Positions 1 to 9,255 of a DNA stretch of 63,922 bases are shown piece after piece. Position 1 is the stretch's first letter, and each line of letters starts with the position of its first letter. Source of the DNA: JBKPNZ01 sp046732895. GTDB lineage: Bacteria; Actinomycetota; Thermoleophilia; Solirubrobacterales; 70-9. Where the stretch lies: contig JBKPNZ010000010.1 in assembly GCA_046732895.1 (NCBI GenBank), positions 1-63,922 of the forward strand, read 5' to 3'. The translations under genes were made by a program, and so were the position numbers. The notes beneath the pieces are model-generated. The model was not told the origin of the DNA. It saw nothing but the letters and a program-made list of their open reading frames with translations, and searched no databases.

Positions 1-1035
1 GGCGGGCCCACACCCGCGTCTGCGCGGCTGCCGCAGGCGTGCCGCGGCGCCTCGCCGGCCGTGATGCGCCGGCTCGCGGGCATGAAGCTCATGGTGCGCT
101 GGGACGGCGTTCGCGACCGGGGCCTCGAGCAGCGCGTTCGCGATGGGCTCGTCGGCGGCGTCATCCTGTTTCCGGCCGCCGATCCGGTGACCGGGGAGGT
201 GAACGTCGGCTCGCTGCGGGCATCGGTCCGGCGCCTTCAGGCGGTCGCCGAGCGAGCGGGAGAACCTCCCCTCCTGGTCGCAACCGATCAGGAGGGCGGC
301 ACGGTCAAGCGGTTCCCGGCCGGCCCGCCCAGCCGGGCACCGGCCGACCTGGACACCCCGACGCTCGCCCGCCGTGAAGGCACGGCCACCGGCCGCTACC
401 TCCGCGGTGTCGGCGTGAACGTGGACCTCGCCCCGGTGCTCGACCTGGCCCATCCCGGCTCGGCGATCGCCGCGCGCTCGTTCGGGTCCGATCCGGCCGA
501 GGTCTCGCGCCTGGGATCGGCGTTTGCGGCCGGCCTGCGGGGCCAGGGCGTGGCCGCAACCGCGAAGCACTTCCCGGGACTCGGGCGCTCGGCGATCAGC
601 ACCGACGAGTCATCGAGCGCGATCGACGCCTCCCGCGCCGACCTCCGGAGCGACCTGGAGCCCTTCGCGGCGGCGGCCGACACCGGAATCGACCTCGTCA
701 TGGTGGGCCTGGCCTCGTATCCCGCGTACGGCGCGCAGCAGCCGGCGGCGTTCTCCCGGCGCGTCGTCCACGGGCTCCTGCGCGGTCGGCTCGGCTACGC
801 GGGCGTCGTCATCACGGACGACCTCGGCGCTGGGGCCGTGGCTGAGTCCGCGCCTCGGGCCGCGGTCGAGGCCACGGCAGCGGGAGCTGACGTCCTGCTG
901 TTCGCCCTCGAGCGCAACCCGCGCGTCGTGGACGCGCTGACCGGCGCCGTCCGCAGGGGTCAGATCCCTGCGGCCGACTTGCGGAGCTCGTGTGCCCGCC
1001 TCACTGCTCTGCGTGCGTCGCTGGCCGGGTCGTGA
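1..1035 (+). CDS. Glycoside hydrolase family 3 (NagZ-like beta-N-acetylhexosaminidase), 5' end open
   Basis: GH3 N-terminal TIM-barrel protein of the NagZ type, a family that removes N-acetylglucosamine from muropeptides or other beta-glycosides. Seen in the sequence: a DQEGG motif, a KHFPG motif near 565 and an ITDDL motif near 811 holding the nucleophile Asp. The frame is open to the left edge with no stop before a GTG at 61, so the gene either starts there or is cut by the window. The text before GTG61 reads like coding sequence, so truncation is favoured. The loop after KHFPG reads LGRSAISTDES, where classic NagZ has an Asp-Ser-His dyad, so the usual acid/base His is absent. The C-terminal GH3 domain is also absent, which is normal for NagZ. 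It ends 10 nt before the NAD synthetase start. Confidence 0.85.
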   Translation, partial: GGPTPASARLPQACRGASPAVMRRLAGMKLMVRWDGVRDRGLEQRVRDGLVGGVILFPAADPVTGEVNVGSLRASVRRLQAVAERAGEPPLLVATDQEGGTVKRFPAGPPSRAPADLDTPTLARREGTATGRYLRGVGVNVDLAPVLDLAHPGSAIAARSFGSDPAEVSRLGSAFAAGLRGQGVAATAKHFPGLGRSAISTDESSSAIDASRADLRSDLEPFAAAADTGIDLVMVGLASYPAYGAQQPAAFSRRVVHGLLRGRLGYAGVVITDDLGAGAVAESAPRAAVEATAAGADVLLFALERNPRVVDALTGAVRRGQIPAADLRSSCARLTALRASLAGS

Positions 1036-1045
1036 TACTTCAGGA

Positions 1046-2821
1046 ATGGCTCTTGAAACCGTTCCCGTGCGGATCGCACTCGCCCAGGTCAACGCAACCG
1101 TGGGCGACGTCGATGGCAACGCCGCGCTCGTGCGCGAGTGGATCGGCCGGGCCCGGGAGGCCGGAGCGCAGATCGTCGTCTTCCCCGAGCTCGTCCTGAG
1201 CGGCTACCCGGCGGAGGATCTCCTGCTGAAGCCTCAATTCCTCGAAGCGTGTGCCAACGCCCTGCCCGGGATCGCCGAGGCATCCGCGGGCATCGTTTCG
1301 CTCGTGGGCTTCCCGCAGCGCGATGGCGGGGTTCGCAACGCCGCTGCGATCCTCGCCGACGGCCAGGTTCACGGCACCTACTACAAGTGCCTGCTCCCGA
1401 ACTACGGCGTCTTCGACGAGCGACGGTACTTCGAGCCGGGGCCGGGGCCGGCGCTGATCGAGATCGGTGGCGGGCGAATCGGCCTGACCATCTGCGAGGA
1501 CATCTGGTTCCCCGGGCCGCCCGCGTCCGTCGAGGCGCTCGCGGGGGCGAGCCTCATCGTGAATCCGTCCGCCTCGCCCTATCACCGTGGCAGGGGAGTG
1601 TTCCGGGAGGGCATGGTGGCCGACCGCGCACGGGAGACCGGTGCGTCCTACGCGCTGTGCAACACGGTCGGCGGGCAGGACGAGCTGGTCTTCGACGGCC
1701 ATTCAGTGGTCATCTCCGACCGCGGCGAAACCGTCGCCCGCGCCCGGCAGTTCGCCGAGGACCTCCTCGTCTGCGATCTGGAGCTCCACGTGAGCGCCTC
1801 CGGCACTCGAACCGCTGACGACGTCGGCCCGGAGCTCCTGCCGGCGGGCGGCGCGCCTCCGGTCCTGGCGCGGTTCGACCTCCCCCACCCCGGCGGGCGC
1901 GTCGAGGCCCCGCTGGCCGCCGTCCTTGACGACTGCGCCGAGGTCTACGCGGCCCTTGAGCTGGGCCTGCGCGACTACGTGCATAAGAACGGCTTCGAGC
2001 GGGTGCTCGTCGCGGTCTCCGGGGGGATCGACTCCGCCCTCGTCGCCCTGATTGCGGCCGACGCCCTCGGCCCCGACCGCGTCACCTGCGTCGTCATGCC
2101 CTCACCCCATTCGAGCGCCGAGACGCAGGCAGACGCCCGGGCCATCGCGGCGAACCTCGGCGCAGAGCTGATCGAGATCCCGATCGAGTCCGCGATGGAC
2201 GCCTACGCGGCGATCCTTCCTGGCGACGCGGCGGTGCCGCCTCCGGCTCACGCGACCGAAACGGGCACTGCGGGCATCGCGACCGCGGATGACCTCACGA
2301 CCGAGAACCTTCAGGCTCGCATCCGCGGGAACCTGATGATGGCCCTCTCGAATCGCAGCGGCTGGCTCGTCCTGACAACCGGCAACAAGAGCGAGATGTC
2401 GGTCGGATACGCCACGCTCTACGGCGACATGGCGGGCGGATTCGCCGTGATCAAGGACGTGCCCAAGACCCTGGTCTACGACCTCGTGCGTTACCGGAAC
2501 CAGCGCGAGGGCCGCGAACTGGTGCCGGCGAGCGTGCTCGAGCGCGCTCCCTCGGCCGAGCTGCGGCCGGACCAGCGCGACGATGACTCGCTTCCCCCGT
2601 ACGAGGTGCTCGACCCCATCCTGGCGGCGTACGTGGAGGGCGACCGTGGACGCGAGGAGATCATCGCCGACGGTGCAGCGCCGGAGGTCGTCGACCAGGT
2701 CCTCGCCATGGTCGATCGCTCCGAGTACAAGCGCCGTCAGGCGCCGCCGGGGATCAAGATCACGCCGAAGGCGTTCGGCCGGGACCGGCGCCTGCCGATC
2801 ACCAATCGGTTCCGAGGCTGA
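1046..2821 (+). CDS. nadE: Glutamine-dependent NAD+ synthetase
   Basis: Last step of NAD biosynthesis: ATP-dependent amidation of nicotinate adenine dinucleotide using glutamine ammonia. The N-terminal nitrilase-type glutaminase domain (about residues 1-270) shows the catalytic triad context: Glu in FPELVLSGYP, Lys in YYKCLLPNYGVFDE and Cys in GLTICEDIWFPG. The C-terminal synthetase domain carries the ATP pyrophosphatase loop SGGIDSALV and the TTGNKSEMSVGY segment. At 591 aa the length fits the two-domain form. ATG at 1046 is chosen because the MALETVPVRIALAQVN start matches the family; the open frame extends upstream only through unlike sequence overlapping the GH3 gene. It is probably cotranscribed with the GH3 gene. 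Confidence 0.96.
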   Translation: MALETVPVRIALAQVNATVGDVDGNAALVREWIGRAREAGAQIVVFPELVLSGYPAEDLLLKPQFLEACANALPGIAEASAGIVSLVGFPQRDGGVRNAAAILADGQVHGTYYKCLLPNYGVFDERRYFEPGPGPALIEIGGGRIGLTICEDIWFPGPPASVEALAGASLIVNPSASPYHRGRGVFREGMVADRARETGASYALCNTVGGQDELVFDGHSVVISDRGETVARARQFAEDLLVCDLELHVSASGTRTADDVGPELLPAGGAPPVLARFDLPHPGGRVEAPLAAVLDDCAEVYAALELGLRDYVHKNGFERVLVAVSGGIDSALVALIAADALGPDRVTCVVMPSPHSSAETQADARAIAANLGAELIEIPIESAMDAYAAILPGDAAVPPPAHATETGTAGIATADDLTTENLQARIRGNLMMALSNRSGWLVLTTGNKSEMSVGYATLYGDMAGGFAVIKDVPKTLVYDLVRYRNQREGRELVPASVLERAPSAELRPDQRDDDSLPPYEVLDPILAAYVEGDRGREEIIADGAAPEVVDQVLAMVDRSEYKRRQAPPGIKITPKAFGRDRRLPITNRFRG

Positions 2822-2823
2822 GG

Positions 2824-3246
2824 CTAGCGTCCGGCCGGCACCGGCCGCACCGCGACCGTCATCCGCACGAGGGCGCACAGGCGGTCGGAGTCATCGGTCA
2901 ACTCGACGTCCCAGATCCATGTCGTGCGGCCCTGATGGCGCGTCCGTGCGGTGGCATTGACGTGCCCCTCAGTGATCGGGCGCAGGAACGTGGCGCTGTT
3001 CGATTGGCCCATGGCAGCCATGCCCTGGTCGCGGACGGCCGCCCACGTGGCCGCAGAGCAGATGCTCTCGGCGATTGCCGAGTAGACACCGCCGTGGACG
3101 AGGCCAAACGGCTGGCAGACACTGGGGCTGACGGGTAGTCGCGCTCGCACCTCGCCGTCGTCGCTCGAGACGTACTCGAGCCCGATCAGCTCTCCGAGGC
3201 CGTCTCGTCCAGTGGGTGTCGTGTCCCGGTCCGCCACGGTCGCCAC
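2824..3246 (-). CDS. PaaI-type hotdog-fold thioesterase
   Basis: A 140-aa single hotdog domain resembling PaaI/YdiI acyl-CoA thioesterases, which hydrolyse aryl- or acyl-CoA. The diagnostic segment LVHGGVYSAIAES (HGG followed by a catalytic acidic/Ser region) is present at about residues 49-61, followed by the strand-rich second half (LRPITEGHVNATAR). The GTG start at 3246 overlaps the 3' end of the upstream MMPL-like gene by 61 nt on the same strand, so a later start is possible. It converges with nadE, whose stop lies 3 nt away. The substrate cannot be told from sequence. Confidence 0.85.
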   Translation of the reverse strand: MATVADRDTTPTGRDGLGELIGLEYVSSDDGEVRARLPVSPSVCQPFGLVHGGVYSAIAESICSAATWAAVRDQGMAAMGQSNSATFLRPITEGHVNATARTRHQGRTTWIWDVELTDDSDRLCALVRMTVAVRPVPAGR

Positions 3247-5051
3247 CCTAGCGACAGGCGGCGCCGTGCCGGGTGGCGCCGGTGCGACTCGCCCCAGCGA
3301 GCGAGTCCGATGAGCGCAGGGCCGCGGATGAGGAGCAGGTCAGCGGTGAGTCCGGCGGCCAAGGTCAGTCCGAGCTCGCGAGCGGCGTAGAGATCGGCCC
3401 CACCGATTGCGCCGGCGGCCGCGACGGCGATCAGGGTCGCCGCGACGGCTCCAGGCAGGACCTGGACCGCCGCTCGCTCGCCGACGCCCGCCGGCCCGGG
3501 ATCGAGCCGGCGTTCCTCGCTAACGACATCGAGCGTTGCCGCGCAACGGGCGGCTGCGGTCGCGACCAGAGCCGTGGCGGCGACGGCCAGCGCGCCCGTG
3601 TCAAGCGGCCCCTGACGCGCATGTCCGAACAGCCCGGCAAGGGTCCCGTTGCCGAACACGAGCACGGCAAAGCCGATTCCGGCGGCCGCCGGCAGCAGCG
3701 CGCCGACCGCCAGGAGCACCATGCGCCGTGACCGGACCCGCGTGATGAACGCGACCGCGATGAGCACGGCTGCGAAGACCGCGGCAGGCGGCAGATCGGG
3801 GGCCAGCGACTGCTGAGGGTCGAAGCGCTTCGCATCCGGCGGCGCCGCACGTCCATGTCTGCGTGCATCGGTGGAAGCTGCGGCAAGCGCCTTCACGGCC
3901 TTGGCGGGAGCAGCCGACGCAGGCAGGTCTGTCACGTCGAACGGGCGCGTTTGGGCATCGATCGCCGGTGATGCGAGGGCGAGGCAGACGAGGACGCCGG
4001 TGACGACGGTCACCGCCGCGCGCACAGGGGTCCGTCCAAGCATGCCGGCAACGGCGGAGAGAATGCGGGGAAGAATGCGCTCGGAGGGTGCCCGGTCCAG
4101 ATCCTCGCCGGCATCGACCCGCGACCGAGCCTGCAGCTCCAGCGCCAGCAGGGGCGGCGTCACGACAAGCGCGGCAGCCGCGGCCAGCCCCGCGGCGAGG
4201 GCGCAGCCCAGGGCGATTGAGGGCGCCTGCGGAAGCGGCGTCGCCAGGATCCCGGCAGCGCCGAGCGCCGCGGTGAGAGCCACGAAGCCGTGCGTCGGCC
4301 CGGCCCCATGCAGCGCGCGCGCGAGCGGGGACGCGCCCGCGGCAAGGTCCGCCTCCTCGCGGCAGCGGCCGGCCAGGCGCACGGGCAGCTCGATCCCGAG
4401 CACCAGGCCGACGATCGCGCCGGCGCCGGCGCCGAGAAGCGAGGGATCGGCGATCCCGCCCAACATGCGGAACAGCGCAAGGGTGCCTGCGATAGCGAAC
4501 GCCGCTGTGGCGATCGGCGCGGCGATCAGGCGCAGGCCGATGGCTCCCGCGAGGATCATCAGAGCCAGCGGGATCACGAGGAGTTCCAGACGCCAGAGGT
4601 CGCCGCCGAGCGAGTCCCGCCCGGCGCTCAGGGTCGCCGTTTCGCCGCTGAAGGCGACGTGGAGCGGCCCAGGATCGAGGTTCTTGGAGATGCGCGCGAT
4701 TGCCGCCTGGCGGTCACCCTCGTCGCTTGCGGCGAGGTCGACCTCGATTCCCGCTGTGCGGGCGCCTGGAGGCGCCTTTGCCGGGCGCGCGGTATCGACG
4801 CCCGGATCGGCCTCGATCCCGGTGGCGACCACGTGCAGCGCGACCTGGTAGACGCGGGAGTTGGCCGGGATCCGCCCCTCGGTCACGACGACCAGGTCCG
4901 GCCCGGCCTTCTCGTCGAGCTGAGTGGACCCGATGCCGAGGCGTTCAGGCGCCCCGACTGCAAGCGCAACAGCGGCTGCGAGGACTACCCCGGCGAGCGC
5001 AAGTACGCGCCAGGGACGCCTCCATGCGGCTGCCGCGAATGCGTCCAGCAC
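3186..5051 (-). CDS. MMPL/RND-like multi-spanning membrane protein
   Basis: About 621 aa with an N-terminal membrane segment (VLALAGVVLAAAVALAVG), an extracytoplasmic domain, a block of about five hydrophobic segments (LLVIPLALMILAGAIG, AIVGLVLGIELPV and others), then a second soluble region and a second hydrophobic block. This duplicated arrangement is that of MMPL/RND permeases. It is shorter than typical MmpL proteins (700-1000 aa), and the Asp/Tyr proton-relay residues are not obvious. GTG at 5051 is chosen because a GAGGT stretch lies just upstream and earlier codons overlap the divergent gene. The cargo is unknown; lipid export is a family-level guess. Confidence 0.6.
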   Translation of the reverse strand: MLDAFAAAAWRRPWRVLALAGVVLAAAVALAVGAPERLGIGSTQLDEKAGPDLVVVTEGRIPANSRVYQVALHVVATGIEADPGVDTARPAKAPPGARTAGIEVDLAASDEGDRQAAIARISKNLDPGPLHVAFSGETATLSAGRDSLGGDLWRLELLVIPLALMILAGAIGLRLIAAPIATAAFAIAGTLALFRMLGGIADPSLLGAGAGAIVGLVLGIELPVRLAGRCREEADLAAGASPLARALHGAGPTHGFVALTAALGAAGILATPLPQAPSIALGCALAAGLAAAAALVVTPPLLALELQARSRVDAGEDLDRAPSERILPRILSAVAGMLGRTPVRAAVTVVTGVLVCLALASPAIDAQTRPFDVTDLPASAAPAKAVKALAAASTDARRHGRAAPPDAKRFDPQQSLAPDLPPAAVFAAVLIAVAFITRVRSRRMVLLAVGALLPAAAGIGFAVLVFGNGTLAGLFGHARQGPLDTGALAVAATALVATAAARCAATLDVVSEERRLDPGPAGVGERAAVQVLPGAVAATLIAVAAAGAIGGADLYAARELGLTLAAGLTADLLLIRGPALIGLARWGESHRRHPARRRLSLGWRPWRTGTRHPLDETASES

Positions 5052-5132
5052 AATTCGAAAGTACCTCGCATTCCGCTTGCATGCGCCGGTTCCCCTGCAT
5101 CGCCCGCACACCGCACCTCGTAGGCTTCGGTA

Positions 5133-6173
5133 ATGGCCCTGACCGCCGACCAGAAGGCACTGGTCCAGCTGCTGCTCGAGCGCGGGCAGAGCTACGCCGA
5201 CCTTGCCGGGCTGCTGGACATCCCCGAGGCGGAGGTGCGCACTCGTGCGCGCGCCGCGCTCACGGAGCTCGGCGGCGCGGACCCGGATCGGAACGTCGGC
5301 CTCACCGACTGGCTTCTCGGTCAGGCGGATCCGATCGGCCGCGCCGACGCCGTCCGTCATCTCAAGGAGAACCCGGACGATCACCGGCTCGCCTCCGACC
5401 TGCTCGAGAAGCTCGGCGAGATCGCGCCGCAGGCCGAGCTTCCCCGTCTTCCGGGCGAGCCTCGCGGCGGCCGCTTCCTGCGCAAGGGCGCCCCGGTGAC
5501 GGAGACCGCCGACGAGTCACGGGCGACGGAGACGCCATCGCCGGCCGGCGAGCGCTCGACTCGACTCACCGCCAGCCAGACGCGCCTCGTCGCGATCCTC
5601 GGCAGCGCCGCGATCATCCTCGTCCTCGTCGTGCTGGCGATCGCCGGCGTCTTCAGCGGTGGCTCGGACGAGTCGAGCGCCACGACCACGAACGCCGGTA
5701 CGACCAGCTCGACGACGACTGGAACCGGCGGGGACCAGGCGATTGCGCGGGTCCCGCTGCAGCCGGTCGACAACGGTGACGCCGCCGGACTCGCAACGGT
5801 CGGGATATCCGGCGGCACGACGCCGTATCTCGATCTGCAGATGCGGAACCTGGAGGCTGCCCCGAACGGGCAGACCTACATCGTCTGGTTCCTGTTCTCG
5901 CCCACGAAGGGCTATCCGCTGGCGCCTCTCCAGAACGTCACTCAAGACGGCAGCTACGACAACCGCATCGACATCCCAGCGCCGGTGGTCTCGCTGATCG
6001 CACGCGCGCAGTACGTCGAGGTATCCCTCGCTCCCAACCAGACCGTGGCTGCCGCGATTCAGAAGGCGAGCAAGGACAAGACCCTCGTCATCGACGTCCC
6101 GGGGCAGGCGATCGCACGCGGCACGGTCCCGAAGGCCGCCGCGGCCCCGAGCGCGGGCTCGGGCAGCGGGTAG
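5133..6173 (+). CDS. Membrane-anchored protein with HTH-like N-terminus and RskA-type anti-sigma C-terminal domain
   Basis: 346 aa in three parts. The N-terminal 40 residues (QSYADLAGLLDIPEAEVRTR) look like a sigma-region-4-type helix-turn-helix. A Pro/acidic linker leads to one clear membrane helix near residues 150-175 (VAILGSAAIILVLVVLAIAG). After a Ser/Thr-rich linker comes a C-terminal domain of about 130 residues (LDLQMRNLEAAPNGQTYIVW, APNQTVAAAIQKAS) resembling the extracytoplasmic C-terminal domain of RskA-class anti-sigma factors. The order differs from true anti-sigma factors, which have a zinc or helical sigma-binding domain inside, so a signal-transducing role is inferred. Divergent from the MMPL-like gene, with 81 nt between. 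Confidence 0.7.
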   Translation: MALTADQKALVQLLLERGQSYADLAGLLDIPEAEVRTRARAALTELGGADPDRNVGLTDWLLGQADPIGRADAVRHLKENPDDHRLASDLLEKLGEIAPQAELPRLPGEPRGGRFLRKGAPVTETADESRATETPSPAGERSTRLTASQTRLVAILGSAAIILVLVVLAIAGVFSGGSDESSATTTNAGTTSSTTTGTGGDQAIARVPLQPVDNGDAAGLATVGISGGTTPYLDLQMRNLEAAPNGQTYIVWFLFSPTKGYPLAPLQNVTQDGSYDNRIDIPAPVVSLIARAQYVEVSLAPNQTVAAAIQKASKDKTLVIDVPGQAIARGTVPKAAAAPSAGSGSG

Positions 6174-6366
6174 CGGCGGGGCGGATTCGCACTAAGGGCG
6201 CAGCTTCGAGGCGTTCCTCGGGCCGCGCGGAGTGACCCGCCTCCCGCTGGCCCCTCATCGTCGATAGACGACGAAAAAGCGCCAATCGCAGCTCATCTGC
6301 GACCGCGCAGGAGCGTGCTTCCCCACGTGCCCGTTGTCTGTGCCCGCCACTGGACGCGGGCGGACG

Positions 6367-7998
6367 CTACGCCGGGATCAGCTTGCCGGGATTCATGATC
6401 CCTGCGGGATCGAGGCGCTCCTTGACGGCGCGGAGGGATTCCAGCCCGAGCTCGCCGACCTCGGCCCGCATGAACGGCGCGTGATCGCGGCCGACGGCGT
6501 GGTGATGGGTGATCGTCCCCCCGGCTCCCACGATCGCCTCACAGGCGGCCGCCTTCACGGCCCGCCACTGCTCGATCTCGGCGCCCGGGAGCCTGGGCGC
6601 GATGAAGGTGTAGTAGAGCGAGGCGCCGTCGGGATACGCGTGTGAGAGGTGGCAGAAGGCAAGGCCCGGCGACCCCTGCGCGTCGAGGCCGCCCCGGATG
6701 GCGTCGGCGACGGCGGTGTAGAGGTCGGACAGGCGCGACCAGGTGTGGGCCGTCTCGAGCGTCTCGACCATGTAGCCGAGGTCGAGCAGCTCATCGCGCA
6801 GGTAGGGCCCGTCGTAACGACCGCGCTCCCACGAGCGCCCCGGCGCATCCCCGACGGCGACAAGACCGCCGCGCTTGAGCAGGCGGGTCGAGCCCGCGCG
6901 GCGGCGGTCAACGGAGCCCCGATCGCCCTCCCAGCCGCAGATCACGAGGCAGCCCTCGTCGACCCCGCGCAAGCGCAGGTAGGCCTCGAGCGCACGGCTT
7001 GCAACGCCGGCCGTGCCCGAGAGGCCGAGCGAGACGCGCGTCTCCGCCTCATCCGAGACGCGGATCACATCGGGCAGGGCACCCGCCTGCGCCAGCGCGC
7101 GCACGGCCTCGCAGCCGGCCTCGAACGAGGGAGCGAACCAGCCCTCATAGCGGCGGGCGGCGGGCAGCGGGCGGACTCGCACCGCGACATCGGTGATCAC
7201 ACCGAGCACGCCCTCGGATCCCACCACGACCTGGCGCAGCGCCGGGCCTGCCGCCGAATGCGGCGTCTCGAGCGTGCGGAGCTCGCCGCCGGGGGTCGCC
7301 ATGCGGATCTGCGTGACGAGCTCGTCGAAGCGCCCGTAACCGCTCGAAGCCTGGCCCGCCGAGCGCGTGGCGGCAAAGCCGCCGATCGTCCCGTACTCGA
7401 ACGACTGGGGAAAGTGCCCCAGGGTCAGCCCCTGCTCGTTGAGGGCAGCCTCAGCCTCAGGGCCCCGCAGGCCCGCCCCGAGCCTTGCCGTCAGCGAGGT
7501 GCGATCCACGTGGACATCGCGCATCCGCCGCAGATCGAGGGCGATCAGGTGCTCGAATCGCCCGCGAATCGGCTCGACCCCGCCGACGACGCTCGTGCCG
7601 CCGCCGAAGGGGACGACGGCAACGCCCGTCCTCGCGCAGGCCGCGAGCGCAGCGGCGACCTCGTCGTGTGAGGCCGGGAGCACGACGGCATCCGGAGCGT
7701 CCTCGAGCCGGCCCGTCCGCATGCGCACCAGGTCCGGATAGCTCTTGCCGCCCGCTCGCCGCAGGCGGTGCTCACGACCGGCATGGAGTGCCTCATCGCC
7801 CACGGCGGCTGCGAGCTCGGGCGGCAGGGGCCGCGGCTCGGGCATCCCGACCGCCTCGATCGCGACACGCTCGGCCGGCTCGGCGGATCCGACCTCGGTG
7901 CGAAGCATCTGCAGCGCACTCGAGTTCAGCTCGAGCCGGCGTTCGGGGTCCCCCCAACCCCACCATCGCGTCGCCGGAGCGGTCAGGTCTTCCATCAC
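6367..7998 (-). CDS. FAD-binding oxidase of the alkyldihydroxyacetonephosphate synthase / glycolate oxidase type
   Basis: 543 aa. The N-terminal PCMH-type FAD-binding domain (about residues 95-275) contains VVPFGGGTSVVGGVEP, the FAD pyrophosphate loop, and the C-terminal FAD-oxidase cap ends with ERLDPAGIMNPGKLIPA, the signature tail of this family. The opening RWWGWGDPE and the HHHAVGRDHAPFM segment near the C-terminus resemble alkylglycerone-phosphate synthase (AGPS)-like proteins, where the His cluster and a Tyr are functional. It could make ether lipids or oxidise a hydroxy acid. The start overlaps the stop of the SRPBCC gene by 4 nt, so the two are translationally coupled. Confidence 0.85.
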   Translation of the reverse strand: MMEDLTAPATRWWGWGDPERRLELNSSALQMLRTEVGSAEPAERVAIEAVGMPEPRPLPPELAAAVGDEALHAGREHRLRRAGGKSYPDLVRMRTGRLEDAPDAVVLPASHDEVAAALAACARTGVAVVPFGGGTSVVGGVEPIRGRFEHLIALDLRRMRDVHVDRTSLTARLGAGLRGPEAEAALNEQGLTLGHFPQSFEYGTIGGFAATRSAGQASSGYGRFDELVTQIRMATPGGELRTLETPHSAAGPALRQVVVGSEGVLGVITDVAVRVRPLPAARRYEGWFAPSFEAGCEAVRALAQAGALPDVIRVSDEAETRVSLGLSGTAGVASRALEAYLRLRGVDEGCLVICGWEGDRGSVDRRRAGSTRLLKRGGLVAVGDAPGRSWERGRYDGPYLRDELLDLGYMVETLETAHTWSRLSDLYTAVADAIRGGLDAQGSPGLAFCHLSHAYPDGASLYYTFIAPRLPGAEIEQWRAVKAAACEAIVGAGGTITHHHAVGRDHAPFMRAEVGELGLESLRAVKERLDPAGIMNPGKLIPA

Positions 7999-8456
7999 CC
8001 CGCCTCGCCGACGAGCGCCCGCTCGATGCCGTCGAGCGCCTCGTCAAGGCGGCGGCGCGCGGCACTGCGGATCATCGAGCCGCCCAGGCGTGACATTCCA
8101 CGCAGCGCCTCATCGCTGGTCAACTCGACCCGCGTCCCTGAGCCGTCCGCGGCGAGAGCCACCTGCACCGACGCTGACTTGAGGATCCGTGCGAACGGTG
8201 TGCCCTCGACCTCCTGCGCCCAGCCGAACAGGGCTCCCGGTTCATCCTGGTCGCGCTTGAAATCCGCCCGCACGGTCGTCCCCCGGTCCGTCCTCAGCAC
8301 CACCGTCCATGCCAGTTCGCCGTTGTCGGCCTCGCGCACGTCCTCGACTCGCACCGCAAGGGGCCACCAGCGCGGCATGTGGTGGGGATCCGCCACGAGC
8401 TCCCAGACCTGCTGCGGCGGCGCGGCGATCACCCTGTTGCGGGATACGCGGGGCAA
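7995..8456 (-). CDS. SRPBCC-fold protein (polyketide cyclase/START-like)
   Basis: A 153-aa single-domain protein. The N-terminal pattern SRNRVIAAPPQQVWELVADPHHMPRWWP is typical of SRPBCC/START-superfamily ligand-binding proteins: a strand, then a capping helix after PxxVW. No catalytic residues can be assigned. It begins with TTG at 8456 and its stop overlaps the start of the FAD oxidase by 4 nt. It lies 27 nt downstream of the MerR gene, so all three probably form one minus-strand operon. Confidence 0.75.
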   Translation of the reverse strand: MPRVSRNRVIAAPPQQVWELVADPHHMPRWWPLAVRVEDVREADNGELAWTVVLRTDRGTTVRADFKRDQDEPGALFGWAQEVEGTPFARILKSASVQVALAADGSGTRVELTSDEALRGMSRLGGSMIRSAARRRLDEALDGIERALVGEAG

Positions 8457-8483
8457 GAGGCCCGCCCAGCCGCCCGCCGGCCG

Positions 8484-9251
8484 CTACTCCGAGCCCTTGA
8501 GCCTGCGGAGGTCCCGAACCAGGAGGAGCTGCTTCAGATGCCCGCAGATGGCCGCGAGGCTCTCGAGGTTCTCGAGCGCCTCCTTGCGCCGGGCCTGGCT
8601 GCGGGAGCGAAGCGAGGCCCCGAGCAACTGCTCGAGCAGAGCCGCCTCCCGATCCGCGGAGCTGCGGAACACGCGGAGGTTGCGGCCGCCCACGCCGAAA
8701 TGCGAGAGCTCCGCGGCGGCGCGGGCGATCTCGAGGTCGGTCTCGTCGAAGGTGAGGCGCCCGTCCCGCCGCATGGGCTGGACGATCCCGAACTCCTGAA
8801 GCTCACGCAGGAACGCTTCGGTGATGTTCGCGCGATCGACGAGCTCCTCAGGCGTCAGGGTCGACACGGACGACTCGACCGACATTGCGCGCCGCGTGGC
8901 ACCCCCGGAATCCTTTCGCGGCTTGGTGAAGTCGCCGCTTGCGAGTTCCTGGCGAATCACGCGGAGCGGCAGGAACTCGTCGCGCTGCATCCGCAGGATC
9001 GCGCGCAGGCGCTCGACGTCCGTCTGGCTGTAGAGCCGATAGCCGCCCGCGGTTCGCCGTGGGGCGAGCAGCTTCTGATCCTCGAGGTAGCGGATCTTCG
9101 AGATCGAGATGTCGTCGAACTCGGCGCTCAGGATCTTTGCGACCGCACCGATCGTGAGCGCCTTGCGCGGACGGGAGTCAGACGGCTCCGATCGTCCGCC
9201 GGGGGAACCGCCCTCGCGCCTTCCGGGATCTCTTCGCATTGCCACTGCCAT
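8484..9251 (-). CDS. MerR-family transcriptional regulator
   Basis: 255 aa. After a basic disordered leader of about 30 residues comes a winged-helix MerR DNA-binding domain (LTIGAVAKILSAEFDDISIS, IRYLEDQKLLAPRRTAGGYR). It is followed by a helical region containing ALLEQLLGASLRSRSQARRK, suggesting a coiled-coil dimer. No cysteine metal-binding loop is visible, so this is not a metal sensor. The position next to an FHA protein and pgsA resembles the GarA-MerR neighbourhood of other Actinobacteria, where the regulator controls central metabolism or lipid genes. It starts 4 nt after the FHA gene stop. Confidence 0.85.
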   Translation of the reverse strand: MAVAMRRDPGRREGGSPGGRSEPSDSRPRKALTIGAVAKILSAEFDDISISKIRYLEDQKLLAPRRTAGGYRLYSQTDVERLRAILRMQRDEFLPLRVIRQELASGDFTKPRKDSGGATRRAMSVESSVSTLTPEELVDRANITEAFLRELQEFGIVQPMRRDGRLTFDETDLEIARAAAELSHFGVGGRNLRVFRSSADREAALLEQLLGASLRSRSQARRKEALENLESLAAICGHLKQLLLVRDLRRLKGSE

Positions 9252-9255
9252 GGGT

